In this document: positions 26,427 through 34,572 of the stretch, piece by piece
How positions within the stretch are numbered: the stretch's first letter is position 1
Layout of the letters: every line of letters begins with the position of its first letter
From: an uncultured Lachnospiraceae bacterium
Lineage (GTDB): Bacteria; Bacillota; Clostridia; Lachnospirales; Lachnospiraceae
DNA length: 64,000 bases
Direction of reading: 5' to 3'
Assembly: GCA_910585715.1 (NCBI GenBank)
Contig: CAJUEX010000012.1
Location: forward strand, 8,356 to 72,355
Made by a program: the position numbers and the translations under genes
Notes under the pieces: generated by a model
The model's input: the letters and a program-made list of their open reading frames with translations, nothing else
The model's database searches: none
What the model was told of the DNA's origin: nothing

Positions 26427-28376
26427 CTAATAGGTTAAAACATTAAAACCACATTGTTCAAATTTATTTACAAGACTTCCTTCAAATCCTTGAATATCCT
26501 TTTTAGCAATTATAATAGACAAATTTCTTCTTGCTCTCGAACAACCCACATAAAACAATTTATATGCGCTTAAAGCACCATATACAAGATTTTCCTTCAA
26601 ACATGCCTTGGCACTTGTAACGCCATCCTTATCCAAATATTTTTGAACAACAGGATTTAACAAATATTGATAATAAGGATTTTCTGATTGAACGTCCGAA
26701 AAGGCACTTACTCTCTGGTAAATATACTCTTTATGTGCCATATAATCTTCTTTCTTCATATTAGAACTTTTCATTCCTATAATTGACTCTATTTCTTTTA
26801 ACATTTTTTTATAATCATAATAAAACAATTCAAATTCTGACAATCTAACTTCCGCAACACTCCACAATTCAAAGAACCTGGTTATATTTACAATTGGCTC
26901 ATGGCTACTATTATCTGCCATAAAAATTACGGTATCATGACTTTCACCTTTTACCCCATGTTGTGTAGATATATGTGGATTCTGAAGATACTTTACAAGA
27001 TTATGAAATTCCTGAAGCGGTGTCTCTAAAACATTTGCATAATCTTCATCTCCTATTATCTCATCTAAGTATTCTGCATTGAGCATATCCATCTCTTTTG
27101 CGTGGTTTAAAAAGTCAATAATCTTTTCTTTGCCATTTTCAAAAACACCCAGCACACTTTCAAGAAATTTCTTCACCACATTCTTATCTGCATGTTGCTT
27201 AACCGTGTATTTTGAAACATTTAACGCCTTCTTATGTTCTTTAATTTTCCTTAATACCTGTCCATACAATTCTTTTCTATAATCTAAATCAATTTGCATA
27301 AATAGAAATAGCAAAGAAAACAATTTATCCGGATTAGTATTATCAAAGTTCGTTAACACATCAACAACTCCATGCTTCTTTCCGAATCCGTATCTATCCA
27401 TCTTCTGTACTGCATCATATAATGTTTCTACCCCAATGCTACAGAACCGATTTTTATTCAGCAAATATAAAACCATTGCATCTGGATATTCGTTCTTTTT
27501 CTTTATTAGTGCTTCATCAGGTGACTGTGTAATAATAATCTCCGGCAAGAAACTCATATCTTCATCCTTGTTCTTCTTATAAGGAACTTGTACATAAGCT
27601 TCATCATTATATATATAATTCAAAATTGAAACTATGCGAGGCGTCGTTCTGTAATTGGTAGTCAAACTTTCCGAACGATTCAAAGTCGAAAGTTCTTTTT
27701 CAAAACTCCCATCATATGTCTTGTATATTTGCTGCATTTTATCTCCCAGCAAATACATCCTTCCATTTCCATTTTTCATTGCTTCATAAAAAATGTGTAA
27801 CACATCTGCAGATGTATCTTGATATTCATCTATAAAAACCAATTGATATTTATCTGCAATTTTTCTTTTTATAACAGGAAATTTATCAGTCACTGCTCTC
27901 GTAAAAGATATCAAATCATCATGTGATAGTGCACCTTTATACAGCGAATTATATGGTGCTTCATTATAAGAAATTCTTTGAATATTGTTACGTACAGTGG
28001 CTTCATCAAGCATTCCGTACTGTTCTATAAAACGTTGATTACTTTCTCGCACATTTTCCTTATCCTCTATATTTTCAATTCTCTCTTTAATACTATCTTT
28101 ATATATTTCCCAATACAAATCAATAATGTCCTTATGAGAAAAAAAACTGCTAATAAAATGATTAATAAAAGAATGAATGGTGCCAAAAAACACATTATCA
28201 GATTCAATATCCTTAGACAATTCATCTGCAGCCCTATTGGTGTATGTGATACATAATATATTGTCATCTGGATTTTCGCGCAAATGAGTTTCTACCCTTC
28301 GTCTGATTTCTGTTGTTTTTCCACTTCCTGCCGGTGCATTTAACAAAAATATATTTTCACTTATTTCATCAACCAT
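26427..28376 (-). CDS. UvrD-like superfamily 1 helicase, GajB-like
   Basis: This 649-residue SF1 helicase has motif I (NAPAGSGKTTEIRRRV, residues 13-28), II (VFIDEYQDTSADV), III (LLGDKMQQIY), IV (TTNYRTTPRIVSI), V (HGVKGESHDTVIFMAD) and VI (FYVGCSRARRNLSI). There is no room for a Q-motif before motif I, as in GajB proteins. Its ATG overlaps the end of the upstream OLD-type gene by 16 bp, the hallmark order of Gabija (GajA then GajB). In that system GajB senses DNA ends and stimulates the GajA nuclease. It is longer than the B. cereus GajB (about 490). Confidence 0.88.
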   Translation of the reverse strand: MVDEISENIFLLNAPAGSGKTTEIRRRVETHLRENPDDNILCITYTNRAADELSKDIESDNVFFGTIHSFINHFISSFFSHKDIIDLYWEIYKDSIKERIENIEDKENVRESNQRFIEQYGMLDEATVRNNIQRISYNEAPYNSLYKGALSHDDLISFTRAVTDKFPVIKRKIADKYQLVFIDEYQDTSADVLHIFYEAMKNGNGRMYLLGDKMQQIYKTYDGSFEKELSTLNRSESLTTNYRTTPRIVSILNYIYNDEAYVQVPYKKNKDEDMSFLPEIIITQSPDEALIKKKNEYPDAMVLYLLNKNRFCSIGVETLYDAVQKMDRYGFGKKHGVVDVLTNFDNTNPDKLFSLLFLFMQIDLDYRKELYGQVLRKIKEHKKALNVSKYTVKQHADKNVVKKFLESVLGVFENGKEKIIDFLNHAKEMDMLNAEYLDEIIGDEDYANVLETPLQEFHNLVKYLQNPHISTQHGVKGESHDTVIFMADNSSHEPIVNITRFFELWSVAEVRLSEFELFYYDYKKMLKEIESIIGMKSSNMKKEDYMAHKEYIYQRVSAFSDVQSENPYYQYLLNPVVQKYLDKDGVTSAKACLKENLVYGALSAYKLFYVGCSRARRNLSIIIAKKDIQGFEGSLVNKFEQCGFNVLTY

Positions 28377-30460
28377 TTTAATCCCTCACTTATATAATCT
28401 GGTTCCATTGTATCTAAAAGATTATTCATAATAACTGAATACATAAAGTCCGTTTTCATTCCTGAAGTAGACCTTAATATGTCTCTTAATGAAAATTCAC
28501 TATCTCTTTCACCATTTTTATTACGTGGAACGGAAAACTTTAATTTTGAGCCTTCTTTTTTCTTGTGCCAGTCACTCCGTTTCAATTTCATTGCAACATT
28601 AAATCCAAAATACTTTCCCAACATAGCCTCTTCCAAGGTTCTTGCATATCCATCATTGGCTGTTTGAAAAGCAACATATATCAATCCATCATCGAATATA
28701 TTTCCGCCATCATCTTTCCACTTGTACAATTGTTCAACATCTGGATTTTCTGTGTCTGATTCATTATAGAAATTTTTTATTGTTGTATTTGTAATCTGCG
28801 ATTTCTTGATCTCTTCGGCATCAATATATTCTTTGTCATAATCTAAATCTGTAATAATAAGAGTTTTTATTTTTAATAGTTCTATTAAATTGCGATAATT
28901 ATACGCATATGCGCCTCCAACCTGAATGAATGCTATATATTGCTGACTTAATTTCTTATATTTAGGTAATGTCAACAACTTTTTTATCAATAGTCTTTCT
29001 GTATCACCTTCATATAAAATCGCTTTGTCCGCAAACACAATCTCAGAATATCCAATTTCAAAAAACCAATCGAAGAAGTTAGCTAATTCCTCATCTTCTG
29101 AATTTTTTGACTGTCTGAGTGTTTTCACCAATAATGATGGATTATATAAATTACTTTTAAAATCACCTGCTCTACGTATAACCCTCAAATGTGAAATACC
29201 AGCCACTCTTACCATCTCATTTGAATGAGTTGTCACTACTCCTTGCAAGCCTTTTTCTCTATAATATGTTATAAGATATTTAATAAATACCTGTTGCATA
29301 TGAGGATGCATATGAGATTCCGGCTCCTCAATAAAAAACACATTTACCTTCAACGGATTAATACTTTTTTCATACTCCTTTAATTGAAGGTGCATATAGA
29401 TCATATTACTGTATCCTAATCCTTGAGAAGCTTCACCCAAGTAGTAACCATCCACATTATAAGTAGTAGTGGTTATCCGTTGTAACAGTTCGCTTATATC
29501 GTCTTCTGTAACACTCATATCCAACATCAATTCGCCAGTTTTCCCACCATTAGTTTGCTCTAATGCATCTATTGTATCTTTTAATGATTTCAAAGATGCC
29601 GCTCTTACTTTCTCATCGATTTTTTTATTCTGAATAGGTTTGAGCAATTCATCAGGCAACGAGTTAATTAATTCATTCCACCCTTCATCCAACTTGACCA
29701 TTTTTATCATTTGTTTGCTCAACATATGAGAATGATCTGTATCATCATCGTCTAACGGTCTACTCGCTTTGATATATGTAAAATTAAATAATTTTCTAAA
29801 TTCCTTAACCTCATCCATTCTACATCTATTAATATAGTCCTTGTCGCAAAAATAACATGTCGGTTTTATGGAATTCACATATACCTTTACTAACAACTGC
29901 TGTAAATATCGCTGTTTTAAATCTTTATTTGGCTCTTCTAACTCAGAGAATCTTTTCTTTATTTTTTCATAGCTCTCTGATACATTTTTTACAAACAATC
30001 TCCTATTGATCTCAAAACAATAAACAAAATAGAATGAATGCTTATTCTCATCCAAATCCATAATATAATCCGCAAATAATTTGATATCATCTTCTATATC
30101 ATCATAGTCAATCTGCATATAGACTTCCGTTGTTTTAATTATGATTTTTTCTTTATCATCAGACTCTGGTAAGATTTTGTTGATTAAATCCGTTTCTATT
30201 TGCTCTACACTCTTACCATTTTTACAAAAGTCTTCAAACAACGGAAACACTTTATCAATCCACGCTTTCATATTTTTTGCCGGAATATCTGATTCTGTAT
30301 AAGCTATCTTTTCACTAGAAATCATATTTTTTATTAACGTTATCAACGATGTTTTTCCACTATTATTAGTACCTGCAATAATGGTCACATCATTATCAAA
30401 ATCCAGTTCCGCTTTATCAAATTGTCTATAATCATTTACAATCATTTTAATAATTTTCAT
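28361..30460 (-). CDS. OLD-family ATPase/TOPRIM nuclease, GajA-like
   Basis: This 699-residue protein has an ABC/SMC-like ATPase domain: Walker A GTNNSGKTS (30-38), a signature-like GEASQGLGYSNMIYM, Walker B FFIEEPESHMHP (about 379) and the switch VTTHSNE. It is followed by a TOPRIM domain (about 475-640) with LYEGDTE and the metal-binding LIITDLDYDKE. This is the class 2 OLD layout used by Gabija GajA, which nicks DNA when nucleotide levels fall during phage infection. It is larger than the ~580-residue reference GajA, with extra helical sequence inside the ATPase domain. Base composition is clearly more AT-rich than its neighbours, consistent with transfer. Confidence 0.88.
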   Translation of the reverse strand: MKIIKMIVNDYRQFDKAELDFDNDVTIIAGTNNSGKTSLITLIKNMISSEKIAYTESDIPAKNMKAWIDKVFPLFEDFCKNGKSVEQIETDLINKILPESDDKEKIIIKTTEVYMQIDYDDIEDDIKLFADYIMDLDENKHSFYFVYCFEINRRLFVKNVSESYEKIKKRFSELEEPNKDLKQRYLQQLLVKVYVNSIKPTCYFCDKDYINRCRMDEVKEFRKLFNFTYIKASRPLDDDDTDHSHMLSKQMIKMVKLDEGWNELINSLPDELLKPIQNKKIDEKVRAASLKSLKDTIDALEQTNGGKTGELMLDMSVTEDDISELLQRITTTTYNVDGYYLGEASQGLGYSNMIYMHLQLKEYEKSINPLKVNVFFIEEPESHMHPHMQQVFIKYLITYYREKGLQGVVTTHSNEMVRVAGISHLRVIRRAGDFKSNLYNPSLLVKTLRQSKNSEDEELANFFDWFFEIGYSEIVFADKAILYEGDTERLLIKKLLTLPKYKKLSQQYIAFIQVGGAYAYNYRNLIELLKIKTLIITDLDYDKEYIDAEEIKKSQITNTTIKNFYNESDTENPDVEQLYKWKDDGGNIFDDGLIYVAFQTANDGYARTLEEAMLGKYFGFNVAMKLKRSDWHKKKEGSKLKFSVPRNKNGERDSEFSLRDILRSTSGMKTDFMYSVIMNNLLDTMEPDYISEGLKWLMK

Positions 30461-30539
30461 CCGTACATATCCGCCTTTCTCACAGCCTAAACTCTATGTA
30501 AGTTATATGAATACTAATTTGCTCCATCGTAGCGCTATT

Positions 30540-30635
30540 TCAATGCAACCATTTCAAACTATGCATTTCATCTTTACACTGTTTCAAATTAATAATATCA
30601 GCACCATAACGTGCTTCAAACATTTTTACACCCAT
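30540..30635 (-). CDS. 31-residue ORF, possible gene fragment
   Basis: AGGAG lies 8 bp before an ATG opening a 31-codon frame (MGVKMFEARYGAD...). The beginning resembles the first strand of metallo-beta-lactamase-fold proteins seen in defence loci (KMFEA-YGD), so this may be the truncated 5' end of a lost gene rather than a functional peptide. It sits between the small basic protein and the GajA-like gene on the same strand. Confidence 0.35.
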   Translation of the reverse strand: MGVKMFEARYGADIINLKQCKDEMHSLKWLH

Positions 30636-30714
30636 TTTGTCATCTCCTAAATTTATATATAAAAATGAGCCCTTTTAAGACATGCTCAGGTCTATGATTT
30701 TCAGCTACTCAATA

Positions 30715-30840
30715 TCAGTGGCACTTCACCTTGTGATTAGCCAATGTCTTTCCAGCTTTACTTTTGGTACTCTTGCTGGTTGATTTACGTGCTAATTTCT
30801 TAGCTGCATCACCGACTTTACCGCCATGATGTACTGCCAT
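30715..30840 (-). CDS. 41-residue lysine-rich small protein
   Basis: The start at 30840 is fixed by AAAGGAGG 8 bp upstream. The product opens MAVHHGGKVGDAAKK, continues with a Lys/Ser/Thr-rich middle and ends NHKVKCH. It has nine to ten lysines, four histidines and almost no acidic residues, so it is strongly basic and may bind nucleic acid. It has its own possible promoter (TATAAT on the minus strand at 30893-30898) and lies between the two nuclease modules. A weak TGAGC/GCTCA hairpin with TTTTT follows. No family function is known to me. Confidence 0.7.
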   Translation of the reverse strand: MAVHHGGKVGDAAKKLARKSTSKSTKSKAGKTLANHKVKCH

Positions 30841-30904
30841 ATCACAATACCTCCTTTGCAAAATCTCCTTGCATAAGAAGGCTTTCTTTGGTATTATAAG
30901 TGTG

Positions 30905-30966
30905 CGAAAAAAATAAAGTCCAAAGACCTTCTTTGGCAAGGGAATCAGTCAGAGTGAATCTCTGAC
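30905..30966. terminator. Paired hairpins after the RloB-like gene
   Basis: On the minus strand CCAAAG/CTTTGG (30920-30936) is followed by a T-rich run, ending the RloAB-like transcript. A second perfect 7-bp hairpin, GTCAGAG/CTCTGAC (30948-30966), is followed by TTTTT on the plus strand. Together they separate the two defence modules. Confidence 0.7.
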
Positions 30967-31005
30967 TTTTTCTATGTAAAGAGCTACGCTCCTACATACC
31001 AGATA

Positions 31006-31602
31006 TTATTTAGTTTTATCTACACCAAGCGCCTTATACAAAGGATTCAGTTGGTCTTTCACTTCAATTGCTATCTTATCAATATTCAAACGCCCTATCA
31101 TCCCATTGCTCTGTATCCCTTTGTAATAAACCTTATTAGCCTGCTTGTACAGGCGTTGAAGCTTATCATATCCATTCTTTCCTGATATTTTAGTATTTTT
31201 GCTTAATCTTAAAAACCCTATAATTCCATCTATATCATATAAAAACCAATCTTCAATTGACCTTTTCGCTTCAATATGAATTATGTCTGAAGCACCATTA
31301 TTTATAAGCTCTTTTTTTACCTCGTCCCACTTAATTGGCGGTTTGGGAGCAAAATCAAATACATCTGTATCACTGCATAGCACTATCGTAAATACACAGT
31401 CGTCTTCATATTTAGGTTTGATTTCTTTTATAAATTTCCTAAGAGCAATGCTTTTGAATCCGCCTATACCTCTAACATTTCTATATTCAATATTTGTATC
31501 AAATTTGCCCAGCGGATGCAGCTTTCTGGCATTTGCAACTACTTGCTTGTAAAATTCAACCTCTGTATCACCTTCAACGAACAAAACGAGGCATTTACTC
31601 AT
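31006..31602 (-). CDS. RloB-like TOPRIM-type protein
   Basis: This 198-residue protein starts with the TOPRIM-like LFVEGDTEVEFY (Glu 10) and has a metal-binding SDTD (Asp 78, Asp 80) and the RloB-type motif AKRSIEDWFLYD. This fits a small nuclease-like partner of an ABC-type ATPase. RloB was first noted next to type I restriction genes; a similar split ATPase/TOPRIM layout is used by the PARIS defence system, although its TOPRIM partner is a different family. Its ATG overlaps the ATPase stop codon by 8 bp, so the two are translationally coupled. Confidence 0.82.
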   Translation of the reverse strand: MSKCLVLFVEGDTEVEFYKQVVANARKLHPLGKFDTNIEYRNVRGIGGFKSIALRKFIKEIKPKYEDDCVFTIVLCSDTDVFDFAPKPPIKWDEVKKELINNGASDIIHIEAKRSIEDWFLYDIDGIIGFLRLSKNTKISGKNGYDKLQRLYKQANKVYYKGIQSNGMIGRLNIDKIAIEVKDQLNPLYKALGVDKTK

Positions 31603-32881
31603 TCACATCACACTCCAGATAATCACTTATACTATTTTCTGAATCAGCCAGCATTGAGAACAGATAATCTCCCATACTCATATGAAATCCAGCCGCATCA
31701 TTCTCTAATTGTTTCTGACCTAGCTTCTTAAAAGTAAAGAATTCTGCCACTCCGGGCTTTCTATTTACGCCTACATGTATCCATGCAGGCTCCAAATAAC
31801 TAATAATATATGGAGAATGACTGGTAATAATAACCTTACAATCATCCAATAACTGATTTATAATCTGCATATATGCCTGAAACAGTCCGGGATGAACAGA
31901 GTTTTCAGGCTCCTCAATTGCAATTAATGAGATATTGCTAATATTAGATACGATAATTTTAGTAAGTATCATAAATACTCTCTTTGATCCATCTGACATC
32001 ATGGAAAAATTAACCGGATTCATCAGGTTCTTGTCTTTAACAAATAAAACATAGATGGAATTTGTAAATATAAACGGTACATCATCAGGCAATTGGTCAT
32101 TTTCCACAGCATTTATTTTATAATTCTTTACAATCACATCCTCAATGTCCGGGAACAATTGAAAATATACATCTTTTAATAAATCAAACTTATCCGGATT
32201 CTGTTTCTTCAAATTGAAAATTATGCGAGGAAGATTATCTGCATTAATCATCTCATTTTCAAAACCTTTGCGGATAATCGGGTCTGGCTGATAAAAACTC
32301 TTCGCATCCAGATTATTTTCCATGTACATTCTCATGCCATTCAGCTTTTTAATGATTTCCGCATAGTAAAGCTCATCATATGCTCTAAGCTTATTGACAA
32401 CAAGCTCCGAATGCTCAACCTTAATTTTTGATGAACACCTGCCTGTTTCAGAGCTTCTATATAAAACAGCCTCCTTTGTTCTGCTAATAAACTGTGTATA
32501 TTTTTGCCCCTTTTCATCTAGTTTAATTTTTAGATATTCCTGGACAATCCGGGGCTCATCATCCTCACCGCACTGCCATGAGAACTCATATCCATACTGC
32601 ACGCAATACTCTTGGCCTGCTTCTTCTGTTAGTACCTCTACCTCAAACTTATAATTTCTGCCTTGCATGCTTTGGTTAATCGGTATAAGATTGGAATTAG
32701 CCATCATCTCCATCTTATCGTCAATGGATGCTTTTATAAAAGCCAATCCAAAATCAATACCTGAAAGTACATTGGACTTGCCAAAATTATTCAGTGCAAC
32801 CAGCGCTGTAATATTATCAAAAGTTATTTTTACATCAGATAAATTTTTGAAACCATCTATCAATACGGCCTGTATCTTCAT
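31595..32881 (-). CDS. RloA-like AAA/ABC-type ATPase
   Basis: This 428-residue ATPase has Walker A LNNFGKSN (30-37, lacking the usual first Gly), a signature-like MMSDGSKRVFMIL, Walker B SLIAIEEPENSVHP and the switch ITSHSP, the AAA_21/OLD-like arrangement. It has no TOPRIM of its own; that activity would come from the coupled RloB-like protein. The start at 32881 (MKIQAVLIDGF) is preferred because it begins the ATPase fold and follows AAAGGGTG; the frame is open to 32944. AT-rich composition matches the Gabija-like pair. A role in phage defence is inferred. Confidence 0.82.
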   Translation of the reverse strand: MKIQAVLIDGFKNLSDVKITFDNITALVALNNFGKSNVLSGIDFGLAFIKASIDDKMEMMANSNLIPINQSMQGRNYKFEVEVLTEEAGQEYCVQYGYEFSWQCGEDDEPRIVQEYLKIKLDEKGQKYTQFISRTKEAVLYRSSETGRCSSKIKVEHSELVVNKLRAYDELYYAEIIKKLNGMRMYMENNLDAKSFYQPDPIIRKGFENEMINADNLPRIIFNLKKQNPDKFDLLKDVYFQLFPDIEDVIVKNYKINAVENDQLPDDVPFIFTNSIYVLFVKDKNLMNPVNFSMMSDGSKRVFMILTKIIVSNISNISLIAIEEPENSVHPGLFQAYMQIINQLLDDCKVIITSHSPYIISYLEPAWIHVGVNRKPGVAEFFTFKKLGQKQLENDAAGFHMSMGDYLFSMLADSENSISDYLECDVNE

Positions 32882-33026
32882 AGTGACACACCCTTTCTTT
32901 TTTATCATCTTTAACACCATATCACTTATTTTTATAAAACGCAATATTTTTTTTCGTATTTTGTATTTATTTTATTTTCTATTCACATTTTTTATTCTTT
33001 CACGATGGATTCTTTTTCGCTTTATA

Positions 33027-33087
33027 TTTCCTGCAATGTTATATTGCATATTTGCATTTTTTCTTAAGAAATTATTATTTTCATTTT
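33027..33087. repeat. Right copy of the direct repeat flanking the defence island
   Basis: TTTCCTGCAATGTTATATTG and the bases through TTATTATTTTCATTTT match 26141-26203. Here TGCAAT and ATTGCA form a perfect inverted pair; the left copy has TGCGAT/ATCACA, nearly complementary. It lies about 145 bp upstream of the RloA-like start. Confidence 0.7.
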
Positions 33088-33136
33088 AGTTGGTAGCTAT
33101 CCAGCTCTCAGTTTTTTATCCAAATTCCATAGCCGG

Positions 33137-33255
33137 AACAGTTCCTTAGCACTGCTGCGTTTTTATCAAAGCAGGAGCATGGCGACGTAGAAACATTTTC
33201 TGCCTGCAGTCGGTTCTGATTCCGGTGTTGGAAATCTGTGGGCTGAACTGTTACG
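33137..33255. repeat. Truncated family A fold-back element (right half), copy 3
   Basis: From CTTAGCACTGCTGCG to CTGAACTGTTACG the sequence follows the right half of the family. The left arm and first half of the core are missing. The junction GGAACAGTTCC resembles the fused ends of the nested element seen at 11629-11784. Confidence 0.75.
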
Positions 33256-33327
33256 TTTCACAATTGGCTGTTCAAGATTTCTATTCACAAAATATCCTGC
33301 AGTGCTTATTGTGGAAGGAACAGCTTT

Positions 33328-33455
33328 ATTCCCGCGAGCAACGAGCCAAGTGATTGCGTGCAAGCATTTGGCGACTGCCGCGAGGTTCAACTTCCCCGCC
33401 CCTTGGGGCGTTTCAAGTTTGATGCACCGCTGCTTGCGGCGGGGTCTTTGACTGG
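33328..33455. other. GC-rich, highly structured intergenic block
   Basis: Inside an otherwise AT-rich gap lies a block with several pairings: GCCAAGTG...CATTTGGC (33345-33372) with inner TTGC/GCAA, CGCCCC/GGGGCG (about 33397-33410), and CCCCGCC (33394-33400) with GGCGGGG (33438-33444). CGCGAG occurs twice. It has no ribosome site or credible ORF. It could be a small RNA or a repeat element. Confidence 0.45.
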
Positions 33456-33477
33456 CATGCAAATGAAGTGAAATGAA

Positions 33478-33819
33478 ATGAATACTATGCGCCCGAAAAC
33501 AGAATACGATATTATCAAAAATGTTGTGACATATTTTTTTGATACACTCATCAATGCCATTATCATGTGCCTGATGGTATTCTTAATGGCGGGATTAAAA
33601 TTTCGGACCATTTTGATAGTCCCCCTGACAATGCGCACAGCCATAATAATTATGAATGTATTTTTTCTCTTACTGAAAATGGGAACTTGGTTTCGCAAAA
33701 ACTGGAACAATACTTCTTTAGCGGATTTATTGTATCGGTGCTGATTTGTTTTGAATATTTAGGCTATGATTACTTGCAGTTGCAAAATATAAAAATTTTA
33801 AATATATATATGTATATTA
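33478..33819 (+). other. Gap with two overlapping weak ORFs, possible gene remnant
   Basis: An 88-codon hydrophobic frame (33478-33744) and a different frame (33567-33869, with DHFDSPPDNAHSHNNYECIF) overlap. Neither has a ribosome site. The second reads like real protein but begins after a stop next to a T7 run at about 33534-33540, so a frameshifted old gene is possible. Confidence 0.3.
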
Positions 33820-34548
33820 GTGCTCATATTGATTATTACCATGCACTTCATAAAAAACAAAGTCATTGACAAGGTTTATCAGAAGCATATTAACGATAAA
33901 AAATATATTAAGAAATGCAGGAAATTTTCAGATATTGTGATAAGAAAAATACAGAAATCAAGATGTCCCTGGTGCGGGGAATTGTCAGATATCAGTGCCA
34001 CAGCCTATCTTGCAAGCGGAACAAGTGCGGACAGATGCAGTGAATGCGGATGGTATGCAGTACCTTACAATTATGTTATGGAAAAAATTTTGAATCCCTG
34101 CACGGATATAGCTGTCTGGATATTATTTATAGCAGCAAGAAAATATACAATGTTATACGTTATCGTATATATCATAGTAAAAATTTTTTATTATCATTTT
34201 TTTAGAAATTACGTTCCCTACAAAAGGATAAACGGAAAAAACAAAGACACACGGGTTTCAGAAAAAATGCTGGAGGAAGAATTTTTGTGCAGAGCCAGCA
34301 TTGATTTTCATGTATCGTTGCGGAAGGTATTTCTGCTTTGGGACAATAGAATTTTAATCCTGATAGCTGTTAATGAACATGGTATTTCCACCTCGCAGCC
34401 CTTATGCGTAAGGATTATAAAAGACGATGGGGCATACAGGCTCACAAAAATCGATAACGAAATAAAATTTGATAAAAGCGGTCTTAAGCGCTTTTTTGTG
34501 TATCTGGGTGATGATAAAATTGTTGAGGGAACGGTGATAAATCTTTAA
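33820..34548 (+). CDS. Zinc-ribbon membrane protein of unknown function
   Basis: This protein of up to 242 residues has a hydrophobic N-terminus, a zinc-ribbon-like CPWC...CSEC pair (about residues 49-74, followed by GWY), two adjacent membrane helices (about 95-133, ILFIAARKYTMLYVIVYIIV) and a soluble beta-rich C-terminal domain. The start is unsure: GTG at 33820 or ATG at 33841, neither with a clear Shine-Dalgarno. It is one of very few plus-strand genes here and is convergent with miaA, next to the island edge. I do not recognise the family. Confidence 0.65.
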   Translation: MLILIITMHFIKNKVIDKVYQKHINDKKYIKKCRKFSDIVIRKIQKSRCPWCGELSDISATAYLASGTSADRCSECGWYAVPYNYVMEKILNPCTDIAVWILFIAARKYTMLYVIVYIIVKIFYYHFFRNYVPYKRINGKNKDTRVSEKMLEEEFLCRASIDFHVSLRKVFLLWDNRILILIAVNEHGISTSQPLCVRIIKDDGAYRLTKIDNEIKFDKSGLKRFFVYLGDDKIVEGTVINL

Positions 34549-34572
34549 TATCAAACAAACAGCATTTAAAAA

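Noticed and set aside
30841..30939. Longer start for the small lysine-rich protein
   Set aside because: The extension covers the likely promoter and ribosome-site region and reads as low-quality sequence.
33166..33462. Minus-strand ORF of 98 codons
   Set aside because: It runs through a truncated fold-back element and the structured GC-rich block, so it is most likely fortuitous.
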